The notes under the pieces are model-generated. The model did no database searches, was not told where the DNA came from, and was given only the letters and a program-made list of their open reading frames with translations. A stretch of 64,000 nt of DNA, taken from contig JANCRA010000040.1 of NCBI GenBank assembly GCA_024362935.1, positions 3,844,001 to 3,908,000 of the forward strand. The letters run 5' to 3'. The DNA is from Setophaga petechia (Eukaryota > Chordata > Aves > Passeriformes > Parulidae). How positions within the stretch are numbered: the stretch's first letter is position 1; the number at the start of each line of letters is the position of its first letter. Both the position numbers and the translations under genes were made by a program. Below, one piece after another: positions 1 through 11,121 of this stretch.

Positions 1-140
1 ACACTCAATCCCCTTGTGCAAATCATAGATAAAGATATTAGACAGGACTAGCCCAATACTCATCTTGGGAAACACCACTATGTATTCTATAACAAGGGAA
101 GATGCACCCTACCTAGCCTCATAGGTACATCACTTACCTC
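1..140 (-). mobile_element. CR1-like LINE fragment, degraded
   Basis: On the plus strand this stretch resembles the reverse complement of a CR1-type ORF2 segment often seen in bird DNA (a run like 'aaatcatagataaagatatt', then wording similar to 'gggaaacaccacta'). It is cut by the window edge and has no open frame. The family call rests on recognising the pattern, not on an alignment, so the subfamily and exact end are unknown. Confidence 0.4.
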
Positions 141-3100
141 TTTTTTTTCTGTCTGAAAAAGTAAAAAGGTTCCTCTCCTTTCCTTTCAGCAGCTACCATC
201 CAGAAATACAGGACAAGAAAGCTCAAACTGGAGGTCAACTTATTTCGGGTTTTCCTACTTTTACATGCACATTTACTCAAGTAAATGCCCAAGTCCAGAT
301 CTGTTCCTTCTTTTCCAAAGTAGACTAGCAGAACTGACAGAAGAGCATTCCTTAAAACGCTGAAGCATGTTAGTCTGAGGGGGCTTTGGTTTGGTTTGGA
401 TTGGTTTTGAGTCTTTTGGTTTTGTTTGTAAAGCATGAGTCTTTGTGTGACACAGAGGTATTGTGCCAATACCTACCTCTACCTCTGTCAACATACCCAT
501 ATTGTAATACACAGGGGTGAATATGTAACTCTGCCATATCCTTTAATTCTCAAAAACCATCAAGTTGGAAGAGCATAAACTGGTTCAACTGTAGCAAAGG
601 AAGTGTTGAAAACTATTAGCACAGATTTGTTTGTTTACCAAGTGAAAAGCACAGTGTAATGATTCTGCCTTTAAATGCCATTTTTATGTCTAAAAGGATA
701 AAAATAAATTTAAGTTGTTTGGCTTTTTTGATCTTTATATTAATTAATTTTTTGACCATTGGGTTATTGCAGTGATTTGTTGCTCTTAGATTGTACTGTG
801 TTTTCATGCTAGGACTGCTGAGAAAATATCTCCTCTATACTTATAATGAACAGGCTCAAATTGCCCTGTAATGTGACACATCATTCTTTCCCCCTTTACC
901 AACTGAAAGTGGGAACATTAATTCATTTATGGTAGGCTGAGGAGAACTACTGGCAACTCAAATGCCTTTAGATCAAAGCTTTCCCCGACACTTCCCGACA
1001 TCAAATATTACTGCAGCTGAGTAAAATGAAGAACCATTCTTGCACTTATTACATGGCTATCTAGAAGTATTGAGTTCAAGGCCCACTGTGCTACCCCTGT
1101 GAGATTTACTGACTAGGAAAGAAACACATCTCCAGAAACAGTGACTGAAGCTAGATCGATTCAAGCTGGAAATTAGACATTTATTTTTAATCAAAAGCTA
1201 TCAGAGAAGACAGACTCCATGTCTTACAGACTTCTAAGAAGGCTTGGACCTTTATTTGTAAGAGGTCACTATTTATCCAAATGTCAATTATTAGGATAAA
1301 ATCAAGATTAATTAATAAATTTTTATGCATACAAAAATATCAGATCTGCTGAAATGTTTGAGCCTCTGGACTTAAAATTTCTGAATGGGAAATTCAGATC
1401 ACTGTGTAGATAGTGGGTTACAGGGTGAGATCATCATTCCTATTTTACAGTTTGGGAAAATAGACTAAGCAGGCACAATGCATTACACATTTATATTTTA
1501 GTCCAAGAAACTAAATTTTTTCTTTTACATAACATTATTTCAGTTTACCCTTTAAAATACATCTATGTAGAGAGTACTTGGGTATATAGAAGTCTCCTGC
1601 CTGCATCCTTGTACAGATTTGTATCTCTCCAGTATTTGAACATGACACCTGACATGTAATGTATGAGAAAGGATGTTGAACCACCCCATCTGTGATTTAA
1701 CCCTTGCTCTTTTTCTTCACAGATATTTTGAGATGGGTGCTTATTGTCACATCATTACTGTCTGACTTGTCCTCCTTGTAGTGATAGAATCTCGTTTGTT
1801 TATGGATTCCATTGTAGTCAGCAGACTCTGTGTGCTCATTCCTTTTTTAGACGAATTAGTGTCAACATTCCTCCTGAAAAAGAAGCACAATATCATGTAT
1901 AATTGTTCCTGCTGTGTTGAAGATATGTATGCAACATTTGTTGGAAGGTTCAGCTTAGGAATTTAACAACCACATGTGTGAATTCTGGCCTAATCCCCAC
2001 AGTCCCTGCCAATACAGCAGCTACAAGTCAGCATTTGCAGGCGTACAGCTGTCCAGCAGATAAGATAACACCCTCTGGGTAGCTATTGCCACTAGGGATA
2101 TTGCAAGTTGAAATCAGCATTCCCTCATAGGCCAGGCGGCTGAAGTCAGACTCATGCATTCATTTTTCTTCCCCTGTAGTTTTAAAATCCATACAAAGAC
2201 CCAAGGCAGTCCTATTGTTCCTGTTACCACACTCTCTGCTGCTTCTCTGAATCATTTAGTATTTGGCTACCCCTACTCCCTACAGGCGTAAAACTGATCT
2301 ACATTGGCTCTAATTGGATTAGAAATTTTTCCAGGATCACAGCATAATATTACCTACCTATTTGCTTAGTCTGTGTTATTATATTAGATTTCAGTACAGA
2401 CAGAAAAACTAATCAAGTGTAAGAATTTCCTTTTCAGGTAATGTAAAAAAGAAGAAAAAAAAAAAAAAAAGAGAGTAGCAGTACTAAATCTAATTTAAGA
2501 AAAAGTCCCAGATGGATCCTGATTGACCCAATTAACTGAGGACCTAATTTGGCAGCTTGATTGCTGGAGGCACTGGCTGTTTTCAGAGGACAAAGACAAG
2601 CCTCTGTGATGGGTTGAAAGGGTCTTAATTCTGAATTGTTATCTCCACCTCTGTAGAGGTGCCTTTCTTTCTCCTTAGATGTTGAGTGTGCTTGCATTTC
2701 AAACAAAACATAGGTGAGAAGAATCAGGGCTTAAACATAGGTGAAAAATTGAGTAGAAGTAATTGTGCAAAGAACATGAACAACAGCAGTAGGACTGGAT
2801 TCTGTGTCATGTGTAACTGCTCCTGAAGTTTTTGATGATGCCTATTGAAAACAAGAATTGCATTGACATTTTCTTGGATGTAACTATCCATGCAACTGAC
2901 CTTCAGGTATTTCAGCAAAACTGAGCCTTCAGGCAGACAGAGATTTTTGAACAATTTGGTTTTTTTTTTTTTTAATTTTTTTTTATTTTTGTCAGAAAAT
3001 GTGAGAGAATGAGATGTTAAATGTTAATGATTCAAGTAATCAACCATTTGCAAAAACAGTAGGGTACTTTACTGAGGACAGATTTGCACCTCCCATGACT

Positions 3101-6100
3101 GAAAGGGATAAGGAGAATTTTTGGTTGTGTGGTGATGAAATCTCTGATCTGCATAAGAACAACCCAGGTGCAGAAGGGGAACTCTCTTATCCCCAGAAGA
3201 TGACCATGATAAACTGACCTTTACTTTGCAACAAGGTGGGTTTTGAGCCACACAAGGGAAAAGGACAATAACAAGTACATCCTGTAAGGTGAGGTAATGC
3301 TTTTCACTATGCTGATATCCTCCCAATAAGACTCAGGTGCAAAATTCCTCCCTGAAGGAAGCATTGGGATGAAGGCCTGAAGGTGTTTATCCTTTCTTAT
3401 GGGGCATAACTGGTTCCACTACACTGGCACAAGAGGCAGCTCTCATGTCCTCACTCATAAACTACCAAACACCCCACCAAGTGTGTCTGGGGGACCTTCC
3501 ACCAGAGGACTGTGGATGATCCGCAGTGTTACATCAATGTAAAGCTCCACAGCCAGGGAGGTTCCTGGGCATTCCCACCTGAACCTGAGCGTGTGTAACC
3601 CATCAAACTTTGTATTTTGTGGTCTTCCTCCATCCCCAATGGCATCACCTCAACCAACAGACATTGAAAATGCAACAATCAAGCCTTGTCACTGCATCCA
3701 CAGATGGTGAAATTTTTCCACAATGTGCTCGTATCCTTTCTTTTTCCTTCTTTCTTTTCCTTACATTCTTAATATTTTATACTTTTATATTGTTATATTT
3801 CTATAGATAATAATTAAAATGGCTAAATAGCTCCTTTCAGTTGCAACTAAATTGTTCTAAAATAAACCTGCCATACTTATACAGATGATATAGATATAGA
3901 TATTAAAACACCAGTCATTCAGTGTAGTTTCACTTTAATCTGCTTTAGATCCACTTTATTGGATCTATTAAAAAGAACCTGAGTTACCCCATTTCCTGGG
4001 CAGGTCATAACAGAGAATGTGCATCCATGTACATCTGTTAGAACTGAAAATGCTGGGCTAAAGGGTTTTTTTTGTTATTTGGGTCAGTTCTCTGGTTACC
4101 CTCACTGGGAGAAGGCAGACAGGGATAGGTCTCAAGTTTTCACTCTTAAGTAGGTTTTCAGGCCTCAGAATTTGTGTGTGAGACAGAAACTTCTGCATAA
4201 GTGTTTGCTTTGGTGTAGCAAATCAGACAGGATTTGAAACAGAGGCCACATCACACACCAGAAACTCAGGTGATGACAGTGGTTAATCTATGCAGAGGCA
4301 ATCTTCCACAGAGTATTAATCAAGGCACAGATTGATTAAGAAGGTTGTATGTCATTTTATGCCCTCCCCCCCTGGTTTATGGCAAATGGGAATCCTTTTA
4401 AATAGACAAGACATCAGATCCAAAAAAAAGAGAGTAAATTTCTAGGTGAGTGGGAAGACTGAAGCTATTTGAAGGGCAGATATCTGTCACATAATATTGA
4501 TTTTCCACTGGTTACTCTACTAACCTGGCTTCCATATGTTGTGCTCTCACCTTAGATTCATAAATGGAGTAATTGTGTTAAGGTGGCTTATGATCCAAAG
4601 ATGTGCTGCTTATGCTCCTGCCTGTAAAAACTGCCTTCACTTAAATACAGACTTATGTTACTTAAACACTGTAATTTTAAGGTTGTTTGAACACTTTGAG
4701 GACTGGTTCTACTTAACTGAAAATTACTTTGCATCTCTAAAAGTTGAAATGGGATAAATGACAGCATCTTTAAATGGCTGGAAATTGTTTCATTGGAGAA
4801 TATTTTCCTGATCCATCAACTAACTAGTCAGAAGTTGGATAAGTGACTTATTGTCACTTCTACCATGCTGACAGCTGTTTTATGAGCTAACAACATACTG
4901 GGGCGGGGGGGGAAAGTTCATTTTTAACTCAATGCTGGAATAAGATCCAAGATACTTTTATCTCACGTTCCTTGCATGTGGAAGAAAACCCAGAACCATG
5001 GGGTAGATCAGAAGAAGTAGGATACCTTTGAAAGCCTCTACATAGGTATTCCCTCAGGTTATTCTGGGAGCCTTTCATAGCTTTAGGGAGAGCCTCATCA
5101 CCATGCTAGGTGTAAGATGATTCTGGCTCTCTGCTCACTGAATGGCAGCTGCTTAGAAGCAGCCACATCAGTACATGTGATATCAGGAATGTGCCTGCAT
5201 AGGTGCTGTAATCACTCAAATCTTCGCAGTAGATTCCTCTGACCTCTCACGCTGCAGTTATCTTTTTTGAGATTTGTATTTTTTGGTAAAGGGAGTAATT
5301 TCTTTTTTTTTTTTTTTTTTTTTTTTTGAGAGAGCGTTTTGGCTGCCATTACCCAGAGACATAATTTGCTTTCATTCCATTACAAGGAAACAAATATTTT
5401 TCTACAGTTTGCAGGTTGTTTGTCAAGTCTATTTATCTCTCAGCTAATAGCAGCTTCAAGAACATTCTCTAGAGAAGAAGAATATTATGAGATTGTGTGA
5501 TCAGATAGAGCCCAATGGTATTCATTTAGCAAATGAGGTAAAAAAAAAAAAAAAAGAACCCAAACAACTGCAACCAAACCAAACTCACAAAAAACCAAAA
5601 CATCTCTAAACATCTCTAACCCACAGAATTTCAGAACTCCATGGTTTTCAGAGTTGAAATATTTGACTTCATAACTTGAAAGTTCTTTTACTGTGTTCGC
5701 CTGTGTGTGGTAGGAAGAATGCTACATAAATATAGATTATTCTATAAACACACTGAATACAGTAAGACAAATGCAAGATTATGCAAAGCTATCTTTAACA
5801 GAATGCTTTTGCACTTCACACAAAACATAAAACCCTATATTTGGACACAAAACATCTTCTGCTGCAAGTTACACTGTAATTTAAGAAGAACATAATTTTG
5901 TGATTTAGAATTCGGAAATCTATTATAGCCTCAAGTACTGAATCTCAAAAATAAATATTCAGCAATGAAATGCAAGTGATTTAACACCATTGATCATGTG
6001 GTGCAAAATGCAATCAGTTGGCTTTTAATAGGCAAAAATGTAATTAAAGGAAATTATATACAATCTTTCTGTTTAGTACATTTATACATGCACACACAGA

Positions 6101-6659
6101 ATAGGCAGACTGATAACTCCTAAACTTATAGCTATCTCTAGAAAATTATAGCACAAATAACTTCTTATTTGTCACATAATGAGAAAACTTTGTGCTTATA
6201 AAGTGATTTCAGTCCAAAACCTTTCTAAACTGTGCCAGGCAGTGCCTCCATTTTGGATCCATTAGATGTCAAGGATTTTATAAGGCACAAAAAGGCTCGA
6301 GGTAAAAAGCAAATAAATGAACACCCCAAAGTAATGTCAGAAGCTGTGATAGAGGCAAAGAGAAACAAAGCAATGAAGACATCATCAAGGCACAGGGAGC
6401 ATCAAACATCTGTCTAGTCACATCCATCCACTGAACTTAAGAAAACCTATCCCAACACACAAGAGTCTAACTCACTTTTAATGCCTCTAAAGACAAAGAC
6501 TCAAAAAACTCCCTAGAAAGCCTTCCTTGTGCTATCAATTAATTAATTATTCAATCTATTAATTATACTAGTGCAAGTAGTAGTATAATTCTGGTAGTCA
6601 TATTCTAATTGGTCTTACATTGTTGTTAATTATATTGGTTAATTTTACTGGAAAATTCT
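141..6659. other. Gene-poor AT-rich DNA
   Basis: I see no supportable gene here. Open frames are short (90 codons or fewer), lack domain signatures and fit chance in AT-rich DNA. Simple-sequence runs include a poly-A at about 2454-2470, a T25 run at 5303-5327 and an A16 run at 5540-5555 that leads into a CAAAC-rich patch. A slightly GC-richer block at about 3040-3720 may be an old interspersed repeat that I cannot name. The stretch could be intergenic or intronic. Confidence 0.6.
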
Positions 6660-7130
6660 CCCAGTCTGATGTTCTACATCAGGCAGTGGCAGAGTTCAGC
6701 TTTTCAAACTGTTTTGCACTCTCCATGTGACAATTTCCGCTAGGCTGTGTTTCTCTGGAATTTGTGTATGACAGTGCCAAATGGGACTGTGTGAAAATGC
6801 TTACTAATGTCAAGATATATCAAATCTTTAGCTTCTCCCTTGTCCACTAGGCAATTACCCTGCCACAAGAAGATCTTGGATTGATTTGATATGACTTTTC
6901 TTTTTTTTCCTTGACAAATCCATGTCAACTATTCCCTATCACCTTGTCCACAGGGTGCATCCAAACTAATTAACAAGTTGTTCCAGAATATTTCTAGTAT
7001 CGAGGCTAAGCTGATACACCTATATTCTACCACCTACCTGATTTTCAAAAATAGGTACAATGTCTGTCCTTCCTCATTCTTTAGGGAATTCACCTCTTTT
7101 TCATGTGTATTTTAATCACCAATGTCTCCT
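6660..7130 (-). mobile_element. CR1-type LINE fragment, reverse transcriptase region
   Basis: The minus-strand frame around 6740-6928 contains a recognisable LINE reverse transcriptase stretch (LVDKGEAKDLIYLDISK, then HTVPF). It matches the conserved 'GEAxDxxYLDxSKAFDTVPH' pattern of CR1/L2-type RTs; the first RT catalytic Asp is in YLD. The bases further up to about 7130 fit the preceding part of the same domain. Stops and frame changes show that it is dead and old. Both boundaries are approximate. Confidence 0.65.
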
Positions 7131-7699
7131 AGATTTTGTCTGCTTCTTTGAGTATATAATATGAATTAATCTAACTTATTTTAATATTAACTGGTTTAAG
7201 TCTATGCCTATAATTAGCATTTCCAAACCTTGTAAATTTTTGTATAACTTTAACAGACAGAGGACATAGTCTTACAAGTTATACAAAAATTTATGAAAGA
7301 TAATAGTTTGTCTTCCATAAACTATTGAATACTTTGAACATTGTATTTAAATGGCATTCAGTTTTATAATTGTTAAAGGAAGTTGAATTTGGAGGACTCC
7401 TTTCTTGTCTGTTTGCTCCTGCTCCCACGTGTGTGTGTGCCAGCACAAGGCTAAGTATGTATTGTACAGATACAGACACACAAAAAATTCACAAATACAC
7501 ATGCATCCAGCCCCACCAATTAACAGAGAGAGCAGTGCCTTTACTGGAAACCATAAATGCACCAGCAGTCATCTCATCACTGTGGGCAGTGCTCAGGGCT
7601 GACCTTGAAGCTCCTCTTCAGGTGATAAGGGTTGGAACTTGCTAGCAAACATAGAGACACCTTCACTTTCACAACTCATGGACATATCTGAAGGTCCCT
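7131..7699. other. Non-coding DNA, nothing recognised
   Basis: AT-rich sequence with overlapping short open frames on both strands around 7347-7645. These are mirror images of one another and show no domain, so I do not call them genes. A short GT/CA-rich patch (about 7427-7505) contributes to the open frames. Confidence 0.5.
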
Positions 7700-7915
7700 G
7701 ACTCTGTGGGCATGTCCACGAAAAATGTCTAGACACATGTGCTTGCCCAAAGGAGACTGTGACACTCCGGAAGGTCCATGCTGGAGCAGATTTTCTGGCG
7801 GGATTTGTGACGCCACTGGGGACAAATGCTGGAGTTGTTTGTCAAGAACTGCAGCCTCTGGGAAGGTCTCACATTGGAGAGTTTCATAGAGGACTGTCTT
7901 TTGTGGGAGTAATCA
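7700..7915. repeat. Unclassified interspersed repeat, GC-richer block
   Basis: A block richer in G and C than its surroundings, with recurrent wording ('gctggag' at two places, 'ggaaggtc' at two places, 'aggactgtct'). It is reminiscent of repeat-derived sequence seen scattered in bird genomes, but I cannot assign it to a family. The 81-codon minus-strand frame over it (7729-7974) has no known domain and is not called. Confidence 0.3.
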
Positions 7916-8479
7916 GAAGTAAATAAAAAAACTGTATTTGGAAGATATGATAAACGATAACCTGTCTTTTTCATTAAATCTACATATCTACTTAATTTTC
8001 TTCATTTATTTACAATTTCTTCTGAAGTTGTCAGAGCTCATTGGTTAGATGCTGACTTTAAGAGTTTCAAAACACCTTGGTGAACTTGATGTAGGCTACC
8101 ATTTTATTTCTTTTCTATTTATTTCACACTAAGAGTTATATTGCTTCAAGAGATATCAGATCTCCATTTTGAGTAACTTTGCCATAGAAATGCAAAATTT
8201 TCGAGCACATGAAATGGATAGAATAAATAGAGAAAGCAGCATGTCAGAGCTTATCTATGAGAAATATAATTTGTCATTAGGATATGGTTTCTCAGACTAA
8301 AGGCACACTAATGATCAGCTCTTAAAAGTGTAACTTCAGCAATCACAGTCAACTAAACAGACTTGATGCATTTCTTCAGCACCCTGTCCCTTGAGATATG
8401 TCAAAATTAATTCCATTATATTAGTTCTATTTGCAGCATATCTTTTTTGGTAATAAAAGCACTTTATGAAGAAATTTTA
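7916..8479. other. AT-rich non-coding DNA
   Basis: Nothing recognised. No open frame of note and no clear repeat. Confidence 0.5.
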
Positions 8480-8785
8480 AGGCATGTGAAGCCCTGCAGA
8501 GAATGGAGGATCAGTATAAGAGAGTTTAGCATAGCTTTCTTCTTATAGACAGACTGAGTCTCCAGTGGAGATGCAGCCCACATTGATCAGAGTTAATGAG
8601 GTGCCAGAGAAAACTATAATCCCTTCCTAGGCTATAATCTTCTTTATCATCTCAATAGACATCTTTGACTCATCATCTCTGGAATTATCTAGGGAAATGG
8701 ACTTGGCAGAGTTAGGTTAATGGTTGGACTCCATGTACTTAAAGGTCTTTGCAAACAAAATTTTTCTGTGATTCTATTCTTGCAC
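8480..8785 (+). mobile_element. Old CR1 3'-end fragment
   Basis: The end of this stretch reads like a decayed CR1 3' untranslated tail in plus orientation: 'ggttaatggttggactccat' and then 'cttaaaggtcttt', closing with 'ctgtgattctattct', a degraded form of the octamer tail. The upstream part (about 8480-8680) is far less clear. It has no coding capacity. Confidence 0.5.
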
Positions 8786-9707
8786 GTAGTAAATCCTTTT
8801 GAAACATAGTAGTTTTCTTTTAGATGAAAAATATTTTTTTTTCTGTCAAAAACCAATAGTCAATGATGGTTCACTACAAAGAAAGCATTAAGAGATTTGT
8901 GATTTCTGGTGTCTACAACTGCTTTGATTCACTATATACTAAACTCATGAGTGGGTCTGAAATAAGAGACTTATAAATAGAGGAATATTAGGAAGATCTC
9001 ATGTCATGTATAGCTATTCTTTATAAAATTACATTGATTATTTTTAGATATCCATAGTGAGTTATTTTCTATCCAACAGAAGTCTGTTTTTAGAGTCAGT
9101 ATGAAACCTCTGCAGTCCCCTATGGTTCAAAATCCCTTGGGGATCTTAGGGCAGGTTACAGCTTACCTAACATTAACTATTCAGATATCAGGAATCACAC
9201 CTAGGAGATTTGTGCAGGCTTTCTCAATTGCCAAGTATGTCCTAAGGACATCTCGTCCAGTGTATCTCAGACAGAATCTTAGCAGTTGATAAATTACTTT
9301 CTAGGGGTGTCTCTCTCCCTGCATGGGCTACAGATGGAGTCTTGTCAACTAGCCCAGACAGGTAGCTTAACTTTCATAAGGTTAAATTTAAGGAAAATCA
9401 ATCCAGTCTTTGTGACTAGCAATGCAGCATTTTTTTTTTTATTATTTACTGGATTACTTCATTGTGAAGTTTTAGGGAGCAGTGAGGTTAATTTTAAAAA
9501 AAGAGAAAAAAGTAGTAAAGCAAATTATTTTATTTAACTTTTTAATGGGAATGATATCCATTTCAGATTTTGTGGATCTAATAACTACTTTTCAAATCTG
9601 ACAAAATATAAATCCTTAAAATATGGAATCTCTTTTACTCCAGTTTATGCTATTTTCCAAGTTTGGGTGCATCATGTTATTAATATTAGTTGTGATTCTG
9701 AGAGTGT
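8786..9707. other. AT-rich non-coding DNA
   Basis: Short open frames only (9101-9289, 9286-9537), with no domain signature. An A/T-run pair lies near 9430 and 9495. No gene called. Confidence 0.5.
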
Positions 9708-9907
9708 AAATGAGAGTAAAACTAACCATAATTGTATCAGTATCAGAGGCATTGAAAATAATTTTTCTCTTACTCCTTATGCTGTCAGCTTTGACACCTA
9801 TTTCCTTAAATGAGAGCAAAACTAGCCATAATTTTATCAGTATCAGAGGCATCGAAAATAATTTTTCTCTTACTCCTTATGCTGTCAGCTTTGACACCTA
9901 TTTCCTT
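9708..9907 (+). repeat. 100-bp tandem duplication, two copies
   Basis: Copy one is 9708-9807 and copy two is 9808-9907, both starting AAATGAGAG and ending TTTCCTT. By eye the copies differ at about four positions (AGT/AGC, CTAACC/CTAGCC, ATTGT/ATTTT, ATTG/ATCG). The period of 100 is not a multiple of three, so the same peptide text turns up in two frames; this explains the overlapping plus-strand frames at 9710-9949 and 9810-10034. It looks like a local duplication of unique DNA rather than a mobile element. Confidence 0.9.
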
Positions 9908-10469
9908 ATCCTCACTACTTCCTGCTCTTCAGGTGCCATTCTCATTTGAAGAACTTAAAATTTTTCTATCACATCATAAAAAGGAGAAACAAAGAAGGTC
10001 GTTGAAGGAAAAGAAGTGCACTGCATTCTATTAAGATTTAATTGGTTGTAATAACTGTGACCTCATACTATTCCCCATTACCTTCCTGATGCCAAATTTG
10101 CTTCAATCTGGCACTCTTGTTTATATCATATCATCAGCTTTGGCATTTATTGAAGAAGCACCTGTCAGTCAAAAGTTGCGTTCCTCTGTCTGTGTGGGCT
10201 TGTTTAAAGTGAGAAAGACCTTGCCAATAATCATTTAATTTTCATCTCTTTCTCAGCAATCATGAGTTGATTTGAACACATAGAAATTGAAACACTAATT
10301 AATAGATTGAAACACTTATTTAAAAGCTTTGTTGTTTCATATCCTTGTATATATTTGGTATAAGCATAATTTCCATGTGTCTATTACTTAGGAAAAATGC
10401 AGAATGAACTTCACAAGAATTGTATGAATTCACCTGATCAAAAAAAATAATAAAATATCATTACATTAT
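9908..10469. other. AT-rich non-coding DNA up to the LTR insertion
   Basis: Nothing coding recognised. The last five bases (ATTAT, 10465-10469) are the left target-site duplication of the LTR that follows. Confidence 0.55.
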
Positions 10470-11116
10470 TGTCCTGGGCTGGCTGTATTATGCTTTTATC
10501 CCCAATCATCTTGTTCTGTTCATGCTGAATAGTAAGTTTTGCACCTTTAAGACTTATTGCAGAGAGTGAAGGGGGAGAGAGAAGTGCACAGTTTTTTTCC
10601 TCCAGACACTGCTCTCCTCCCCCACATTCCTCCTCCTGGACTGTTGTTGTCTGCAGACAGACGGCGGACAGAGCTCTTCTTTTGTTTTTTAGTTAGTGTT
10701 AGCTAGCTGAGGCAAAGAAGTTCCCTGGACTGTGTTTTTTTTCCCTTTTCTTTGGACCTCTTGAAACCTGCTCTGGACTGAACGCCCTGGGGAGCACTGG
10801 CAGCTGCACCTTTGGCCCACCAGGCCGGGCCTGGCCTGCGACAATTCCAGCACCGGAGGGACTGATCAGAGACTGAGTGAGCTGCAACCCGGGATGGGGT
10901 TTTCTCAGTTTGTCATCTCTTTTAGAGTGGCAAGGGGTCTCATTGTTTGATATTGTTTTGGTTTTATTGTTTAATAAACAGGGTTTTTTCCACCTTTCTC
11001 CAAGGAGGTTTTTTTTTCCCTCCCAGACCAGTTGGGGGGAGGGGCCGATTGGATCTGTTTTTCCCACCGGAGCTCCTTTGGGGGATTCTTCCCCAAATTT
11101 ACTTTAAACCTGGACA
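10470..11116 (+). mobile_element. Solo LTR with 5-bp target-site duplication
   Basis: The block starts TGTCCTGG and ends CCTGGACA, giving a TGTCC/GGACA terminal inverted repeat and the usual TG...CA ends. It is flanked by ATTAT on both sides (10465-10469 and 11117-11121). At 647 bp and clearly GC-richer than its flanks, it carries an AATAAA polyadenylation signal at 10973-10978, which sets the plus orientation and puts U5 at the right. No retroviral genes adjoin it, so it is a solo LTR left by recombination between two LTRs. A 5-bp duplication fits ERVL-type integrases better than the 6 bp usual for class II; that class call is inference. A 122-codon minus-strand frame inside it is chance. 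Confidence 0.88.
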
Positions 11117-11121
11117 ATTAT

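Noticed and set aside
3040..3720. GC-richer block that might be an old LTR or gene relic
   Set aside because: No ends, duplication or domain recognised; left within the non-coding entry.
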